Source: Capitella teleta (Eukaryota; Annelida; Polychaeta; Capitellidae). Taken from it: a stretch of DNA of 64,000 bases. Shown piece by piece: positions 1 through 29,653 of the stretch (position 1 is the first letter of the stretch; each line of letters begins with the position of its first letter). The notes below the pieces were generated by a model. The model saw only the letters and a list, made by a program, of their open reading frames with translations. It searched no databases and had not been told where the DNA came from. The translations under genes were made by a program, and so were the position numbers. The stretch covers positions 1 to 64,000 of the forward strand of contig KB298688.1 in the NCBI GenBank assembly GCA_000328365.1, given 5' to 3'.

Positions 1-385
1 CATTTAGGGCAACAAGTCGTTTTAGGGCAAACAACTCATTTTAGGGCAAACAAAGTCATTTTAGGGCAAACAAGTCGTTTTAGGGCAAACAACTCATTTT
101 AGGGCAAACAACTCATTTTAGGGCAAACAAAGTCATTTTAGGGCAAACAAAGTCATTTTAGGGCAAACAAAAAAATCTCATTTTAGGGCAAACAAAGTCA
201 TTTTAGGGCAAACAACTCGTTTTAGGGCAAACAAAAAAATCTCATTTTAGGGCAAACAAGTCGTTTTAGGGCAAACACGAACTTGTTTTAGGGTAAACAA
301 AAACAATCTCATTTTAGGGCAAACAAAGTCATTTTAGGGCAAACAAGTCGTTTTAGGGCAAACATGAAGTTGTTTTAGGGTTTTA
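1..385. repeat. Tandem satellite, about 20-bp unit
   Basis: Roughly 18 head-to-tail units of about 18-27 bases fill the left edge. Each contains TTTTAGGGCAAACAA followed by a variable linker such as GTCGT, CTCAT, AGTCAT or AAAAAATCTCAT. Units differ mainly in the linker, so the array is short and diverged. It probably continues beyond the window. The TTAGGG inside each unit is part of a longer word and not a perfect telomeric repeat. No coding function is seen. Confidence 0.9.
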
Positions 386-1365
386 GACACACCGAATTAG
401 GGATGGGCTCGATAAGACAATATCGATATATTATCAATACTTTATATTCTCAAGCAACATCAACCTTTTTTCTTCAAAGTTGAGAGCAAACGTTGCATCC
501 AATATAGAATAGATCTATTTCTCAGCTTCATATTGTAAATAAATCTAGTAAATTTTAAAATAAATTGATTAAAAATACATTGAAAATTGGTCTAGAAGCG
601 TGTAAATCATTTCCAGCAGTGACCAAAGTGTTCATTGTTGACCCAATTCGTACATTTTACAGGAATCACCTTCAAGCTCCCAGGAAGCTATTCTTGTGGA
701 AGCCACAGTTCACCGAAATTAAACGAGTCAGTTATCATCACCATGGTAATAGTCTAATAGTAATACCGATATCGATTACGGTTCAGTGCAATATGAATAT
801 CGCGAGCGACTGTTGAGTGAGGCCGGAGGGGTGAGGCTCAATCAGTGACTGACTCACTGAGTCATCAGTCACTGACTGAATGAGTGAGAGCTTTATTTAA
901 ATTAAAATTTAATAAATAGCGTTAATAGGCCTAATTTATTATTATTACTAATTATTTATTAACTTGACTTACACTTTATAAGGCAGTTTTGGGTCTGAAG
1001 TCAGAGTGATCTTGAATGTAACTTTCGACCTGGAATATAAGATGTTGCTTCAATAACAAAATCACAAAACAAAGGATATTTAATCATGAGATGTCAGAGA
1101 AATTAAAGAAAATTATAAACAGCTGTCACATTTTGATCAGTTTTCACGGCCGGAAGTCGGCGACTTGTCATGTGGAGCCAATGAAATGATATAGTAATAT
1201 ACAAAAGAACAAGATATAAATGATAAAATATTTACAATTATGTTTATAATCTAAATCATAATTAATTAACCTCCTTTTTTCAGATACAAAATTAAGCAAT
1301 ATTGTTATAATGAAAATATGTTTGAATTTATTCACAAGTCATTTCATCTGTAACACATACCGAAA
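386..1365. other. AT-rich upstream flank of RBX1
   Basis: No convincing gene is seen. The stretch holds a small block of repeated TGACTGA/TCACTGA words near 840-890 and AT-rich DNA. It presumably contains the RBX1 promoter. I see no clear TATA box at a sensible distance from the ATG at 1366. Confidence 0.5.
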
Positions 1366-2117
<752 letters not shown>

Positions 2118-3176
2118 GGATTGTGCATTTCCATCGGAGATAATGTTTTTCATTTTGTGTATGTTCCTTATTCCTTCGTAACCTTGTAATGTTACGGTAT
2201 TAAATTTTTTTTGAAATATTTCTGTTTTACTACTTACTCTCTTCTATCGTAATGGCAATGGTAGAGATCAGAGCTGTGAACTGTTGTCTCATTCACAGTA
2301 TTTTACAACAGTTTCTTCATCAGTGCAGTGATTGACATTTGATTACGATACATTGGAGCTCTTATATTAAGAAAAAACAATTATAGACATATATTTGACG
2401 CCGCACACCGAAATGAGTCGCTTGCCGCAAATACTGAAGCTTGAGTACACCATCAAAAAAACATGGCTAGGGTTGAATCTGGTGATTTAAATTTTTTGCA
2501 GATTGTGATGCATCAAAATCTTAGTTATCGATCACACCAGCCATTAGTACATTATTAATTGTATTTTACTCCAAAGTGGTGTTTACAGCAGCAACCAAAT
2601 GCATAAAAATAGCATATTTAGGGAACTCCTCTTAACTGTCAGCATGTCCGTTACCATGGTAACGGAGCATCTTTCAGAGTTACTCCATCTTTAACTCCAT
2701 TTTTCTCAGCTTTCAATTTCCTGCGAGTTCGTCACTTCAATCGGCTGATGAACTTCCACTGATACTGACTGTAACTTGGCCATCTTTGGAGATAATTGAT
2801 TTGTTTTCACATGAGTGTGTAGGAAATTGAATCTGCTGCAATATGAAATACAGTCAATTTTTAATTTTTGTGACAAGAAACTCATTTTGGAGTGCAGCAA
2901 CACATGTTATATTATTTTTTTAAATTAGTAGTATTGGTATAATTGGTATAATCATAATCTTATATGATAAAACGCTATCTGACACTGTAGACAGTTGTAA
3001 AGTAAAATGGAAACCAACTCCGGCAGGAGAAAAGTGGTGCATACGCAACATTTCACGCGAGTATCGTTCAATTATCTCAGGAAAAGGATCTTACCTCAAT
3101 TATTTAGTTGAATATTGGAAATCAATGCACAAAATAATTATTAAAATAATTAATTTATTTCAAAGACAAGAACTCC
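2118..3176. other. Intergenic region between convergent RBX1 and DIS3
   Basis: About 1.06 kb separates the two 3' ends. It is AT-rich and holds no coding region I can support. A palindromic CCATGGTAACGG word lies near 2655. The DIS3 polyadenylation signal is at its right end. Confidence 0.6.
3154..3159 (-). promoter_or_regulatory. Polyadenylation signal of DIS3
   Basis: AATAAA on the minus strand lies about 18 bases beyond the DIS3 stop codon, which implies a very short 3' UTR. It is the first canonical signal after the stop. Confidence 0.6.
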
Positions 3177-6100
3177 TCAAGCTTTCATTTTCTTTGGAGG
3201 TGGAGGTTCAACATCCGTATCCAAAGCAGGAACGCTAAATCCAGGCACCTAGAATATAATACATTTAACGTAAATGTTTTCCCAAAAATAATTCCACCCA
3301 CCGATGGCTCAACAAGTTTCAGCAATAATTTTTGATGTTGAATGTTGGACGCGTCAATTGCGATTTGAACTACGACCGGGTCAAAGACATGGAGAGTGAC
3401 ATCGCCTACTGATTGTGTCGTCTCCTGTGAAGGGCAGCAGCAGTTGGCATATATTTCTCAGGCTTAGGAATTCCTTACCTTCTCATTGAAAGTGAAAATA
3501 GATGGTTTTTTGTCCTCTGAGAGGAAGATCGTTCCTTCCAAACCGTATTTGGGAATCAATATCTGGAGAGCGTTCTTCCGTACAAATAACACGTAACCTT
3601 TTTCGTCAGATACTCGACTCTTGAAGAAGATCTGTAAAAAGCGCTGAGAGTTGAGAGAATTGATGAGCCAAGGGAGAGCAGTGATTAACCTGTGTGTGCA
3701 GTCCAACAGACGCTCTTCCTGCGTACTGAGCCATGCGGTGACGGAAGTTCAGGTTGTTACAGATGGCCTGTCATGTGGGTAGAAATTCAGAAATTCTTGA
3801 TTAATTTGTGAGAGGAAAGTGGACGAAATTCACCTGTGATTTATGTTTGTCCAGAAGTTCCGGATAAGAGGTATCAGCGCTCGCTGCTACAGCCAACAAG
3901 CGATGCACCATCAGATCAGAATACCTGAAAAGCAAATCAGCGAAAATCTAAATATAGAAACCTCTCTTATGCTCACCTTCTGATGGGAGAAGTGAAATGC
4001 GTGTAGATGGGCGTGGCTAATCCGTAGTGCTCGTATTCAGCCTCCGCCAGCAAACCGCTGCAGAAGTAGACGGCTTGCATCATGCATCTTGTGCAGAGGA
4101 TGCGTAACATGGTGTTGAAGTACGGGTGGCCAGGTACGACCGCTCGCTCTAACGAGTCAGCCAGCGCTTTTCCCGTACTGACATTCAGTTTGAATCCCTG
4201 GCAATTTTGAAAATTCTGTTTAAAGATGTGTTAATAAAGAGATTGACCTACTTTGGCTGCTGCAACATCAACAATGATGTCATAATTTGAGAGAGGGGGA
4301 GAGGGATGTCGACGCAGGATAGCGCAATTGGGGAATTCTTGGGTGATTTTCTTCGCGACAGAGATGTTCGCTAACAACATGAACTCCTCAACCATGGAAT
4401 TGGTCTCTCTGTGGAAGAATTTCCATTTGAAACATAAGCACATATAGAAAAAATAAAAGTATCATACCTGAGTTCTTTGGCTTGCACGTCAATTGGGTCG
4501 TGCGTTTCACTGTCAATGTGGAAACGGATTTCAGGTGAAGCTAAAGTCAGAGCTCTGAGATGTAACAATAAAAATCATATAATTCCCTCAGGTAAAAAGG
4601 AATCATCATACCCTTGGTCAATTCTTCGCTGTTTCAGAATCTTGGCTAATTTATTCAGCGATCTCAGTGACTGAGTCACATTGTCCACTTTCTTGGGGTC
4701 ATCGATTCTCATTTGAGCTTCAGCATATGTAAGAGCCGCCTGGGAATCATTTGTATAAAAAAATCAAATACACGAGAAAATAAAAACCCCTTTTTTACCC
4801 TGGATTTGATGATTGATTTGTGGAATCGAACATTCTGGATTTCAGCATTTTGGTTTAATTCCCAAATACAGCTGAAGGCAAACCTGTAGAAAAAAATAGG
4901 AAGAAAGTAAATTTCCAGAACCGATATCATTCTTAAATGCCGACCTTTCTTCCCCGCCTTTCAGTGAGCACAAATTTGAACTCAGTAGCTCGGGCACCAT
5001 GTCAATTCTCTGGAAGAAAATGAAATATAAATAATATATTACCAATATAAATTGATAATACTGATTCATTTAATAGAGAGTCATTCAAAGTACTTGACAT
5101 CTGTGAAGGTTTTTAATATCATTTTATATCCCAACTGTTAACTCATTGATTTAAAATCACCTTACTTTCTGAGCAGTATTAACAATGAATATAAGAGTTA
5201 CCTTATCGATAAGATAGACGGTTGTTCCGCGGTTTGCAGCTTCTTTATCAATCGCTGTTCCAGGTCTAATGAAGTGTGAAACATCGGCAATGTGCACACC
5301 AACCTATAAAAAAACCTCAACATTTGATGAAAATATTAGAGAGATGACAAGACCTCGTAGTTGCCATTCTCCATGGTGATGCAGTGCAAAGCATCATCGA
5401 TATCTGTGCACCCCGGAGGATCAACACTGCAGATGTCCACATGACGCAAATCCGTTCGTTGCTTCTCATCCTACAATCAAGAGAAAACACCATACAAAAC
5501 TGAACAAGAATTTTGTCGCACCTCTTCCGTTATGACCCAGGGTAGTTTTGGGAGACAGTCCAGCACCGCTTTAGAGAAGCTGGCGTGTGGCACGTCATGC
5601 TCCAACAACAGAACTTCATTTTCTGTGTCTTTGTCACCAATTTCCCCGAGACATCTCACAAAATGCCCCTAGTATGGAGAGAGTTCAGAATATGCTGACT
5701 GAGAAATCTAAATTTTTTTATTTACCTGCGGGTAACGAGAGTTCTTGGGCCAGGAGTCGATGACGACAATAATTCTCTTGCCTTCCAATTCAGCCGCTTG
5801 ACGGGTTTCAATTCTGATCCTGGGAATCTTTCTCTCAGCAGGGATGAATAAATGACGATTAGCCTTGAAAATGAAATGAACAATTAAATGAAAGATGGAA
5901 ACATGGCAGAGAGGCCTCACTCCTTGCATGACAGACTTCTGCAATATGCCACAGTACTGCCTCCAGTTGCGTTTGATAATGCCAACCACTCTACCCGTGG
6001 GTCTCATCAACGCTTTCTTTTTTGCAGCCGCAAAATCCACTTTTTCCATTTTCACCTCTTCTTCAATGTCTTCATCTGCTTTCTCCTCTAAATCTTCAAT

Positions 6101-7525
6101 GATAAGAGATGAGGGGCACGACCACTCAGTCTCTGGAAGCATCTCTATGGCAACCACATCACCACTGATGGCTCTGTTCAGCTGAGCATGGCCTTGTAGG
6201 AAGACGGCTTGCTCTTGATCCTGAACATTCACATTTGCTTCCAGGTAATTCTCTCGACTGGCTTGGAATGTGCCTTGCAGGAACTTGCCGCTGCGAATAC
6301 CCTTCTGAATCTCCGACAATGGTAAATGCTCAGGGAAGAGTTGGGATTGCTGAGTAGTTTTCTAACATTTAAATAAAAATGAACATGAAATTATTATCGT
6401 AGATTATTCACTCACTACTTGGCTCTGAGTGGACAGTTTATCAACAAGGTTTGTGCTATCAGTCAGGCCTTGCACATACTCGTGCACTGTGAGATAAAGA
6501 GATTGAAGATAATATAATGAGCAAATTAAGATTGCACTCACCAGTGAAAGCAACAAGGCCTTCAGCTTTAGCTTTCTCTCTGTTCTCCCTGTCATTGGTT
6601 AAGAGGACGACTCGAACTTCGCCATCACACGCGTGATGAAGGTGTTTCTGGTACCAGAGTGAAGCTGTCCTAATGGCCCTGTCATTACGGTCATTGGCTG
6701 ATTCACCCTTGATTCTCTCAATATATGTATCCCTGAAAGATCACAGTTTAGTCCTTGATGCAATGGGGTTGTATGTGTGCATTCACTTGTGGAATTCATT
6801 TACAAATGTGTAGAAATGTTTGGATGAATCGTCAATGCAATCTTTGATTCTTTTGTACACTGGCGCGCTCCTATGTCGAACCTAAATGCAAATGAATGAT
6901 TTAGTAATCACGTTAGAGACCAACAGAAAACAATAGAATCACCTCATCAAGAACAACTTGCAGGATAATAGCATTCTGAATGGCCTTGTCTTCAATTACA
7001 TCAATCTGAAAATATAAATAATAGCATCAGAATAATAAGAAAACATGCTACATAACATACATTGATTCACATTGTAACATGACTCATGATGATGATGGAT
7101 ACCAAGGCTTATTAAATAGAGTTAAAGATACATTTACTTGATGAATCCATGTAGCAAACAGCCCCCCCCCCCTCCCCTTACCAGGGCTAGGGATAGGTAG
7201 ATGGATACTTTAGCACACGAAAACCTTTACTTGAAAGTGAAAATGATAAACGGGTAAACCGTAAATAATAAAAGATGAAGACCAAACAAGAGTAAAATAC
7301 CTGATGTAGAATCACATTCGTATCAAATACAAGGTAGTGTTGGAAGGGGCAAAGCGTGCTCTTATTGACAGGGTCTTCTGAGAGCACCGTGCTGCCCTCC
7401 TCTTGATCGCACTCGTTGCATAGAGGGGTGCCACACCAGATATCGTCTCGTAAATAATGCTCACGAACAATTTTCAAAATTTTACCCCTCTTCGTCTTCT
7501 TCATAAACACTTTTGATCGTAACAT
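3177..7525 (-). CDS. DIS3: DIS3/RRP44, exosome 3'-5' exoribonuclease and endonuclease
   Basis: This is the catalytic subunit of the nuclear RNA exosome. Twenty-one exons join in frame to about 948 residues (human 958). The first exons are 7301-7525, 6943-7005, 6787-6881, 6542-6732, 6419-6486 and 5921-6361; the last is 3177-3248. The N-terminal CR3 motif is C31-x4-C36-x2-C39. The PIN endonuclease acidic set is present at D68, E96, D145 and D175. The RNB active site reads [12 protein letters not shown], with D473, D479, D481 and D482 in exon 5354-5470. Further conserved blocks include TSPIRRY and the S1-like C-terminus ending in [10 protein letters not shown]3, PIN and length identify DIS3 or DIS3L rather than DIS3L2; the sequence matches DIS3 best. 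All catalytic residues I can check are intact. Introns are mostly 50-100 bases; the first is about 295. Confidence 0.98.
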
Positions 7526-8405
7526 GATTGCATAAGTAGTGCGAAGAGGAGAAATGAATAAATAAAAATTTTAGTTTATCTAAATATGAGCGATAATAGG
7601 GAAGTGATGGACATGCGCAGATAATTTTTGACAGCAGCATAAATAAAAAATACAAAATAATAGAGCGCAAGAGCCTCATGCATTTATACAATGTAATCTG
7701 ATAATCATTCACTTCAATCTAAGAATTGTGACTTGTCAGACTTGAACGTGACTTGAAGTTACCTGGTTAAAGTGTTGTTTCTAATTTTATTTCTCACTTG
7801 AAGTCACTATAAATATACAAAATGGTAAGTTACCAGGGGGCAATTTTGGTTTCAGGCAATTGTGTCGCAATTAATTTGTCAGTGCATGTTAGGGCAGAAA
7901 GCACTGACTGACCGTCATGATGGTGAGTTGGTGACAATTATGAATACTGATTGGCGAATATTGAATTTGACCGAATATTCGAAGCCGAAGCTTCGAGCAG
8001 TTAATATTCATCCAAGCCAAATGCAGAGTTGGCCAAAAGTAGTCTATCTATACTCCATGTTAAAAACAAAACTCTAAAATTTGCTAAAATGTTTCAATTA
8101 TTCCAAAATATAACTACCTGCTATGGATTCACTATGTTATTCTGCACCCATTTATGCAAAGAAAGCAAATAAAAAGTCAATTTTGAATGAAAGAGGAACA
8201 TTTAAATGTGAGTCGTGGGTGACCGCGAGAGAGCCAAATCAGATGAACCCCTGAATGAGCATTAAAATGACTAATGATTTAAATGACTGAAAATCACTGT
8301 TGTAGTCCTGGCCATCTGTTCTGGCACCCGTATCATCCAAATGGGTTGGGCGGAGCCATAAGACCCCATTATGCCTCATGCCTCTATGTCATCTTGTAGG
8401 GTAGC

Positions 8406-8591
8406 CTAAGCCACCACTGAACAATAATCTCGGTATATTTTTGTGTCATCAACATATATCTTAAAGCCGCGTTTCATGTTACTTGGCATGTAGTTTACAT
8501 AGATTATGAACAATATCGGACCAAGGTCAGATCCCTGCAATACGCCACAGTCTATGTGGATGTGGATCAATGATTCTGCATTTATGATCAC
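8406..8591 (-). mobile_element. LINE reverse-transcriptase fragment
   Basis: The minus strand encodes about 60 residues with GVLQGSDLGPILFIIYVN followed by YVDDTKIY. These match reverse-transcriptase motifs of Jockey/CR1-type non-LTR elements: the PQG..LGP..F block and the YxDD catalytic box. The YVDD is retained, but the rest of the element is missing. It is a short dead fragment. Confidence 0.75.
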
Positions 8592-9464
8592 ATTCTGTCT
8601 TCTGCATATATGAATAAACTACTATGCTTTTGACTCATTGCAAATTAGATAAAGGTGCGCTATATGGCAGTGCACGGTCACAGACGATCGACCTAAATTA
8701 AAATTGGTTGAGAAAGTGACAAGTATGTATCAAGTATGTACAGGTATAAAATAAATGCGTTTTATGCTATAGTTTTTGAAAAAATTTCTGGCGAGTAAAA
8801 AAATATTTTGGCGAGTAAAAATTCCTTGTTTACTCGCCATGGCAAGTAAACTTTTTTGCTTATTTTGCGCCCTGCATAGACATGTACACATAGTATTTAG
8901 TACACACATAATGTTTTTTGTTTTGTTTTGTAAATACACTGAGCACACAAAAAAAAACTCATACCAAATAAATAGAGAGTTCGAAAAGAACAAATACACA
9001 CTAATGTCAATTATTTGCAAACCACACGCCAAACAGGTTGATCTTTATTTGAACTTTAAACTTGTGTAAGCTGGCACATTGCCTCACATCTTGTGGGATA
9101 ACACTTCATAGTTTTGGGCCTTGCTAAAAAATGCTTTGCTGGCAATTATTGTAGTGCATATAGGGCAGTCGAAAGTGTTTTGAAAGGGTCACACAGAGAG
9201 TTAAATTGAAAATATTAATTAAAACATCGAGGCAGTAGACCAGTTTCGTTTGTATGCATAAAATGAAATTATCTGACGCATTCTAAGTTCTGAGTCATTT
9301 CACCAGTTATTTTATAGCTTCTTACTTTCACCATGAGCTTCAGCTGTTCAGATTGGGTACAGCGCCGAACACTTTCTTGAGGCCCAAAAAGCAGGTGTCA
9401 CTTAGCTTTTAAAATCCCATACACACGTCCACTGGCAATATGTAACACCAAGTTAGCCCGGTGG

Positions 9465-9610
9465 TTGTGCCGTCGTCTTAGACCCCGAATCCGCCGCCGA
9501 TATGTACTAGCCACGCCGATTGGACAGTTAGCAAGCCGCAGCCGATTGGTGCTGTCGGCCAGCCGCTATCACCCGACACTGTCATTAGCGGCTCTCAGCC
9601 GATTCAACCA
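9465..9610. repeat. GC-richer island with repeated GCCGATT words
   Basis: The island contains several copies of GCCGATT(GG) and AGCCG. A related island with similar words lies near 11560-11690, also intergenic. The two may be diverged copies of one interspersed repeat; alignment by eye is only partial. Confidence 0.35.
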
Positions 9611-10066
9611 AAATAGTTTACATTCAGTATTACAAGAAGTTATCATTTGTACAAGTCTTTATTTTGTTTTTAGTATTGTTTATATACTTACTATCTGAGC
9701 TATCCATGGAAGTAGATTTTACTCAGTTAGCTCCATTAAAATTAATTTAATGATTTATACCATACTGTATGTATGCCCATACATATACTGGGGGTGTCTC
9801 AAAATATATCCGACTGACATAGAATGTGCAATTTGCGTACTAGGGTTGATGTAAAACATTCCCTCATGAGTGGATCAATGGTTGCAAGCTACATGTATAT
9901 TTTTGAGTATTATTCCTATTTATTTAGTATTATTCCTACCTTTTTTGATTGATTGAACTATCGCACTTTTTTAAACTCGCTTTTACTTGCTAATTGTCTT
10001 ATCCACATTCTATGCATGTACAGCGTCCTTCGAACTTCTTTGAAGAAGAGGGCGCTTGTTAAAATG

Positions 10067-10200
<134 letters not shown>

Positions 10201-10449
10201 ATTATATCTGCACTGCCGAATCCTAAAACAATTTTGTTGGCTTTTCATGTCATTTTGTTCACAACACTGCTTGTCTACATGTATTGTTTTTGTCGGTTTG
10301 AAAAAATAGTGGAATTTGATTATTTTATTTGCAATTAGTTAAGCTATTGATTTCTCCCTTACCCCACATGTTAAATCTTTCGTTTTTAGAAGGAACCGTG
10401 CCTTGCAAAATGAAAATAGCATGAGTTGTACCATTGTTCTAAAAAGGTT

Positions 10450-11040
10450 CCTCAAACTAAATTTTTAACTACAGACTCCTTTTTCTCTTGCCTGTGTTCT
10501 AAATATTCTGGAGAAACTAGTCCACAAAAGATTGTACAATTACTTGTTGGTCAAAAATTTCCTATCTCCCATCATTTTGGCTTCCAACCAGGCAGAAACA
10601 CAACCCAAGCACTGGTATCAGTAGTCGACAGAATCAGCAGAGCATTTGAGCAGGGCGAAGTCACCATTGGAGTTCTGCTTGACTTTCAAAAAACATTTGA
10701 CACCATACAACATAAAATATTTATCTCCAAGTTTTTGAGGCATGGAATCCGCGGCACCCCTCATTGTTGGTTGACTACTTATCGGGACGTCAACAAAAGG
10801 TAATTTTTAATGACTGTACCTCTAATGGCTGTACTGATTCAGTTTCTTGTGGTGTCCCTCAGGGTTCCATCCTAAGTCCTTTTTTTGTTTTTGTTACCTT
10901 AACGATGTCACTTCTGTCTCTGAACGTATACATTTTACTCTCTTTGCTGATTATACTAACGCTTTCATCTCTGCTCCAAATGTTGATGCAGTGATGACTA
11001 GTATGAACGAAGAATTAAGGCGACTTAACATCTGACTCAA
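10450..11040 (+). mobile_element. 5'-truncated LINE reverse transcriptase relic (Jockey/CR1-type)
   Basis: Reverse-transcriptase blocks appear in order over about 590 bases: LNILEKLVHKRLYNYL, then HHFGFQPGRNTTQAL, then VLLDFQKTFDTIQH. These are followed by YLSGRQQKVIFND, SCGVPQGSILSP and LFADYTNAFI. The reading frame changes at least three times: after LSP, after the RGTPHCWL segment and after the PQGSILSP block. The FADD catalytic box reads FADY, so the copy is dead. No endonuclease domain or 3' tail is seen. Family assignment within Jockey/CR1-like LINEs is uncertain. Confidence 0.85.
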
Positions 11041-12989
11041 CATAATTTGTTATATTTTTGACTTTTTTCATACATTACAATAAACTATTCTATCATATGC
11101 TATTTTACCCTATATATGTAACACACAGGTTGCCCAATAATTGCAATCCGAGTCATCAAAAACGGCGAATGTTTCATTCAAGATCCTGATGCAACAACTC
11201 ATTTGGTTCGCCATCCTCTTTCCTCTTCCAACCTGTTCCTCTAATTGCTTTCTCTTCCCGCTGCATAATTACTTGCTTACACTTAGAAGTTCTTAGAACC
11301 CAACTGAATTTGTAAACAAAGTGATAATGATGATAATGTTGTTCATGAAAGTTTATGAAACGCCCTAAATGTCTTGAACTTGAGTAAAGCAAGAGAGTGT
11401 AATTAAGTGAGACATGCTTTTATGGGATTTGGAAATCGTTCGATCTTAAAATCACCACATCAGTATAGAGAGTACATGAGTATGTACACTCATTTGTATT
11501 AACTGCTGGCATCGTTATACATATAGGATGATACAGCAACCATTGCCAAGCCACTTCAAGCAACTGCTAGCCGCCGATCGCAATACTGAGCCGATATCTC
11601 TGATTGGTGGAGCGGCTTAAGCAGTTAGCCGGTCATTTTTACTTCAGCCAGCCGATTCTGACCAATTACAATCGGCTCCGGGTCTACGTCGTCTACCTGT
11701 CTACGGTAATCGGCCATTGGGACATATGGAGAGAAGTCTTTGTTTTTCGATTCAATTTATAAATAATTTGCGACTGCAGATGATTTCTGTATCGACAAAG
11801 CATCTCCGAAATAATATTTTCAATACACTTGTCAGACGAAAAACAAAAAAAAATTGGTCTACGTAAAAAAACTAATTTCATAGTTCATTTTACGAGTAAC
11901 AAATGATTGATTGATTACTTGGTACGGTCTAAATATTAGGTCTTACTATTTCAAACATTACTTGCACGATGAAATACTTACTCAGCCACGTATAACGACT
12001 AATTTGATCATTTATTCCGATGACAACCTCAACTTGCCCATCATTTTTAGATTTTAATATGATTTATTCATTATGTTGATAATCCATTTCGACGATACGT
12101 TATGATTATAAAGCATTATATCTGCGTTGGTGTCTGGCAACCAATCATGCGTCGAGTATGTCAACTCATTATTCTAGTGTAAATAAACACAGCTGTGCGT
12201 GAATGACCCAGAACGTGTGATTATTGATTGATTGATAATTTAATTTAATGTCAATCACTGTAGGCGTATATTTAGTGTATGGTTGAATTCATACAGCGTT
12301 TGATCTGTTGCTCGTACATCTGTCTTCATCGATTCATTAAACCACTCATTGACTCAATCTGCCGAGGGCTTAGGGCTAAATAGTAAATGTTTTAATGTAG
12401 CCATATATCCCTGTGAGCAAGTTGGGGGTTTAAACTATGTACTTTGTCAATGACTTTATAGAAACCTTGTAACCAGGATAATGAGGACAAATAGGCCTAT
12501 ATATATAGAGTAAGTATGAGGAAGCTCGTGAAGGTTCATCTCATTGAAAATCTATCTTGGTCCTTTTCAATTTATGGGAAAACAATTTTGACAGAGTTTA
12601 TTAGACAGTTTTCTTGTTGGAGAGGTAAAGTCTTGAAGGAGGTAGTATGAGTTGTTGCAGATGCGGGGGTGGATGTTACTTACCTTATTTGGGTGTTTGC
12701 GTGTCCATTGGTTTATGAAGGATGAATTTCGGGTCTTCTTTGATGATTGTAGATCATTGCATTTTGGGTATATTTTCTACCCATTTTGAATGGGCATGCA
12801 AATACAGTGTTATCTTGATAGTTGAAAATTTCGTAGTCCGAGCAACTGTTACGAAATCATCTTTGTAAATTCATTTCACTTTAACTTTTGAATCGTGCTC
12901 TTAATGATGAAATGATAAAATTATCTGCCATTACTTCTCTGAAATATGAGTTGATTTTGTTTTCTTTGCAGGTAATTCATAGCTGATCC
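11041..12989. other. Upstream flank of FURRY
   Basis: No coding region is supported. A second GCCGATT-rich island lies at about 11560-11690. A splice acceptor (TTTGCAG) at about 12965-12971 precedes the first candidate FURRY coding exon, so the true promoter and a 5' UTR exon should lie in this stretch. Confidence 0.45.
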
Positions 12990-28791
<15,802 letters not shown>

Positions 28792-28873
28792 ATGGATCCT
28801 CAATTTCTGTTGTTCAGCATTTAGACTTTGCGTACCTTTCGTTATTTCAAACGCCATGTTTGTATTGAAGTGG

Positions 28874-28963
28874 AATAAATATATGTGTTATAGAAACTGT
28901 TGTTGGTTTTATACTTCATTTCACTTCATTAATTATTAACTTGTACGTGGGATGTTGAATAAA
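28874..28963 (+). promoter_or_regulatory. Polyadenylation signals of FURRY
   Basis: Two AATAAA hexamers, at 28874-28879 and 28958-28963, follow the stop by about 80 and 170 bases. Either could end the transcript. Confidence 0.6.
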
Positions 28964-29157
28964 GAAATAATTATGTAATAATTATCACATATGGTGATTA
29001 AAGTACAAATTTGATCCTGGCAAGGTGTAAACTGGTCAGGGTCGTAGCCAGGGCGCCCCGGTAGAGACAGCTTGCGCCCCGGTAAAAAAAAATGGTTAAA
29101 ATAAGTATAAAAATTATTATTCTATTTGCAAGCTTTGTTGGAACTGTCTAGTAGATC

Positions 29158-29254
<97 letters not shown>
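29158..29254. repeat. (ATT)n microsatellite
   Basis: About 32 perfect ATT units. It lies between the end of FURRY and the small unrecognised coding region. Confidence 0.97.
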
Positions 29255-29408
29255 ATTCAGCTAAGAGCAATTCAGGATTATAATCACGACGGGAGCAGCA
29301 TGAATTCTCTAATTTATGGTGACCTTAGTTATCTATATATAACAACATTGTATTATTCATTTCCACCCATTCAAGAATGGTGGCTTCCTTGTAAGATTAC
29401 TCCTTCAG

Positions 29409-29618
29409 GCACATCCAGAGATTTGCAGTCTTTCTTGGGATAATCCTCGTTGGAAATACACTGCATTATAGCTTTGTGCTGAAATTCATTGGATTTCTGA
29501 TGTATAGATTTAGTGCTGATTCAAAGGTGAGCTACAGGTGCTTTTTTGTAATGGATTTCACCGAAATTAGTATTTTTGTTTATTTATTATTTTGTTTATT
29601 TAGGATTTAGTTATTTGA
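29409..29618 (+). CDS. Candidate exons of a small membrane protein, unrecognised
   Basis: An exon at 29409-29526 has a good acceptor (TCCTTCAG) and donor (AAG|GTGAGC). It encodes HIQRFAVFLGIILVGNTLHY and continues SFVLKFIGFLMYRFSADSK, which would form a hairpin or one to two membrane segments. A second acceptor (TTATTTAG) at 29603 would add DLVI and a stop at 29618. Alternatively, the acceptor at 29740-29741 would join it in phase to the charged region ending at 30023. No initiating exon is visible upstream; the stretch between FURRY and here is mostly microsatellite. I do not recognise the family, and it could be a pseudogene piece. Confidence 0.4.
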
Positions 29619-29653
29619 TTTAATTATTCCACAAATTGGGATTAGAGAGACAT

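Noticed and set aside
1-385. CRISPR-like appearance of the left-edge array
   Set aside because: Spacers would be unique and of constant length. Here the whole unit is only about 20 bases with a few recurring linkers, and the genome is animal.
12635-12660. let-7-like word GAGGTAGTA
   Set aside because: Only nine bases match, the rest of the mature sequence differs, and no hairpin partner is seen.
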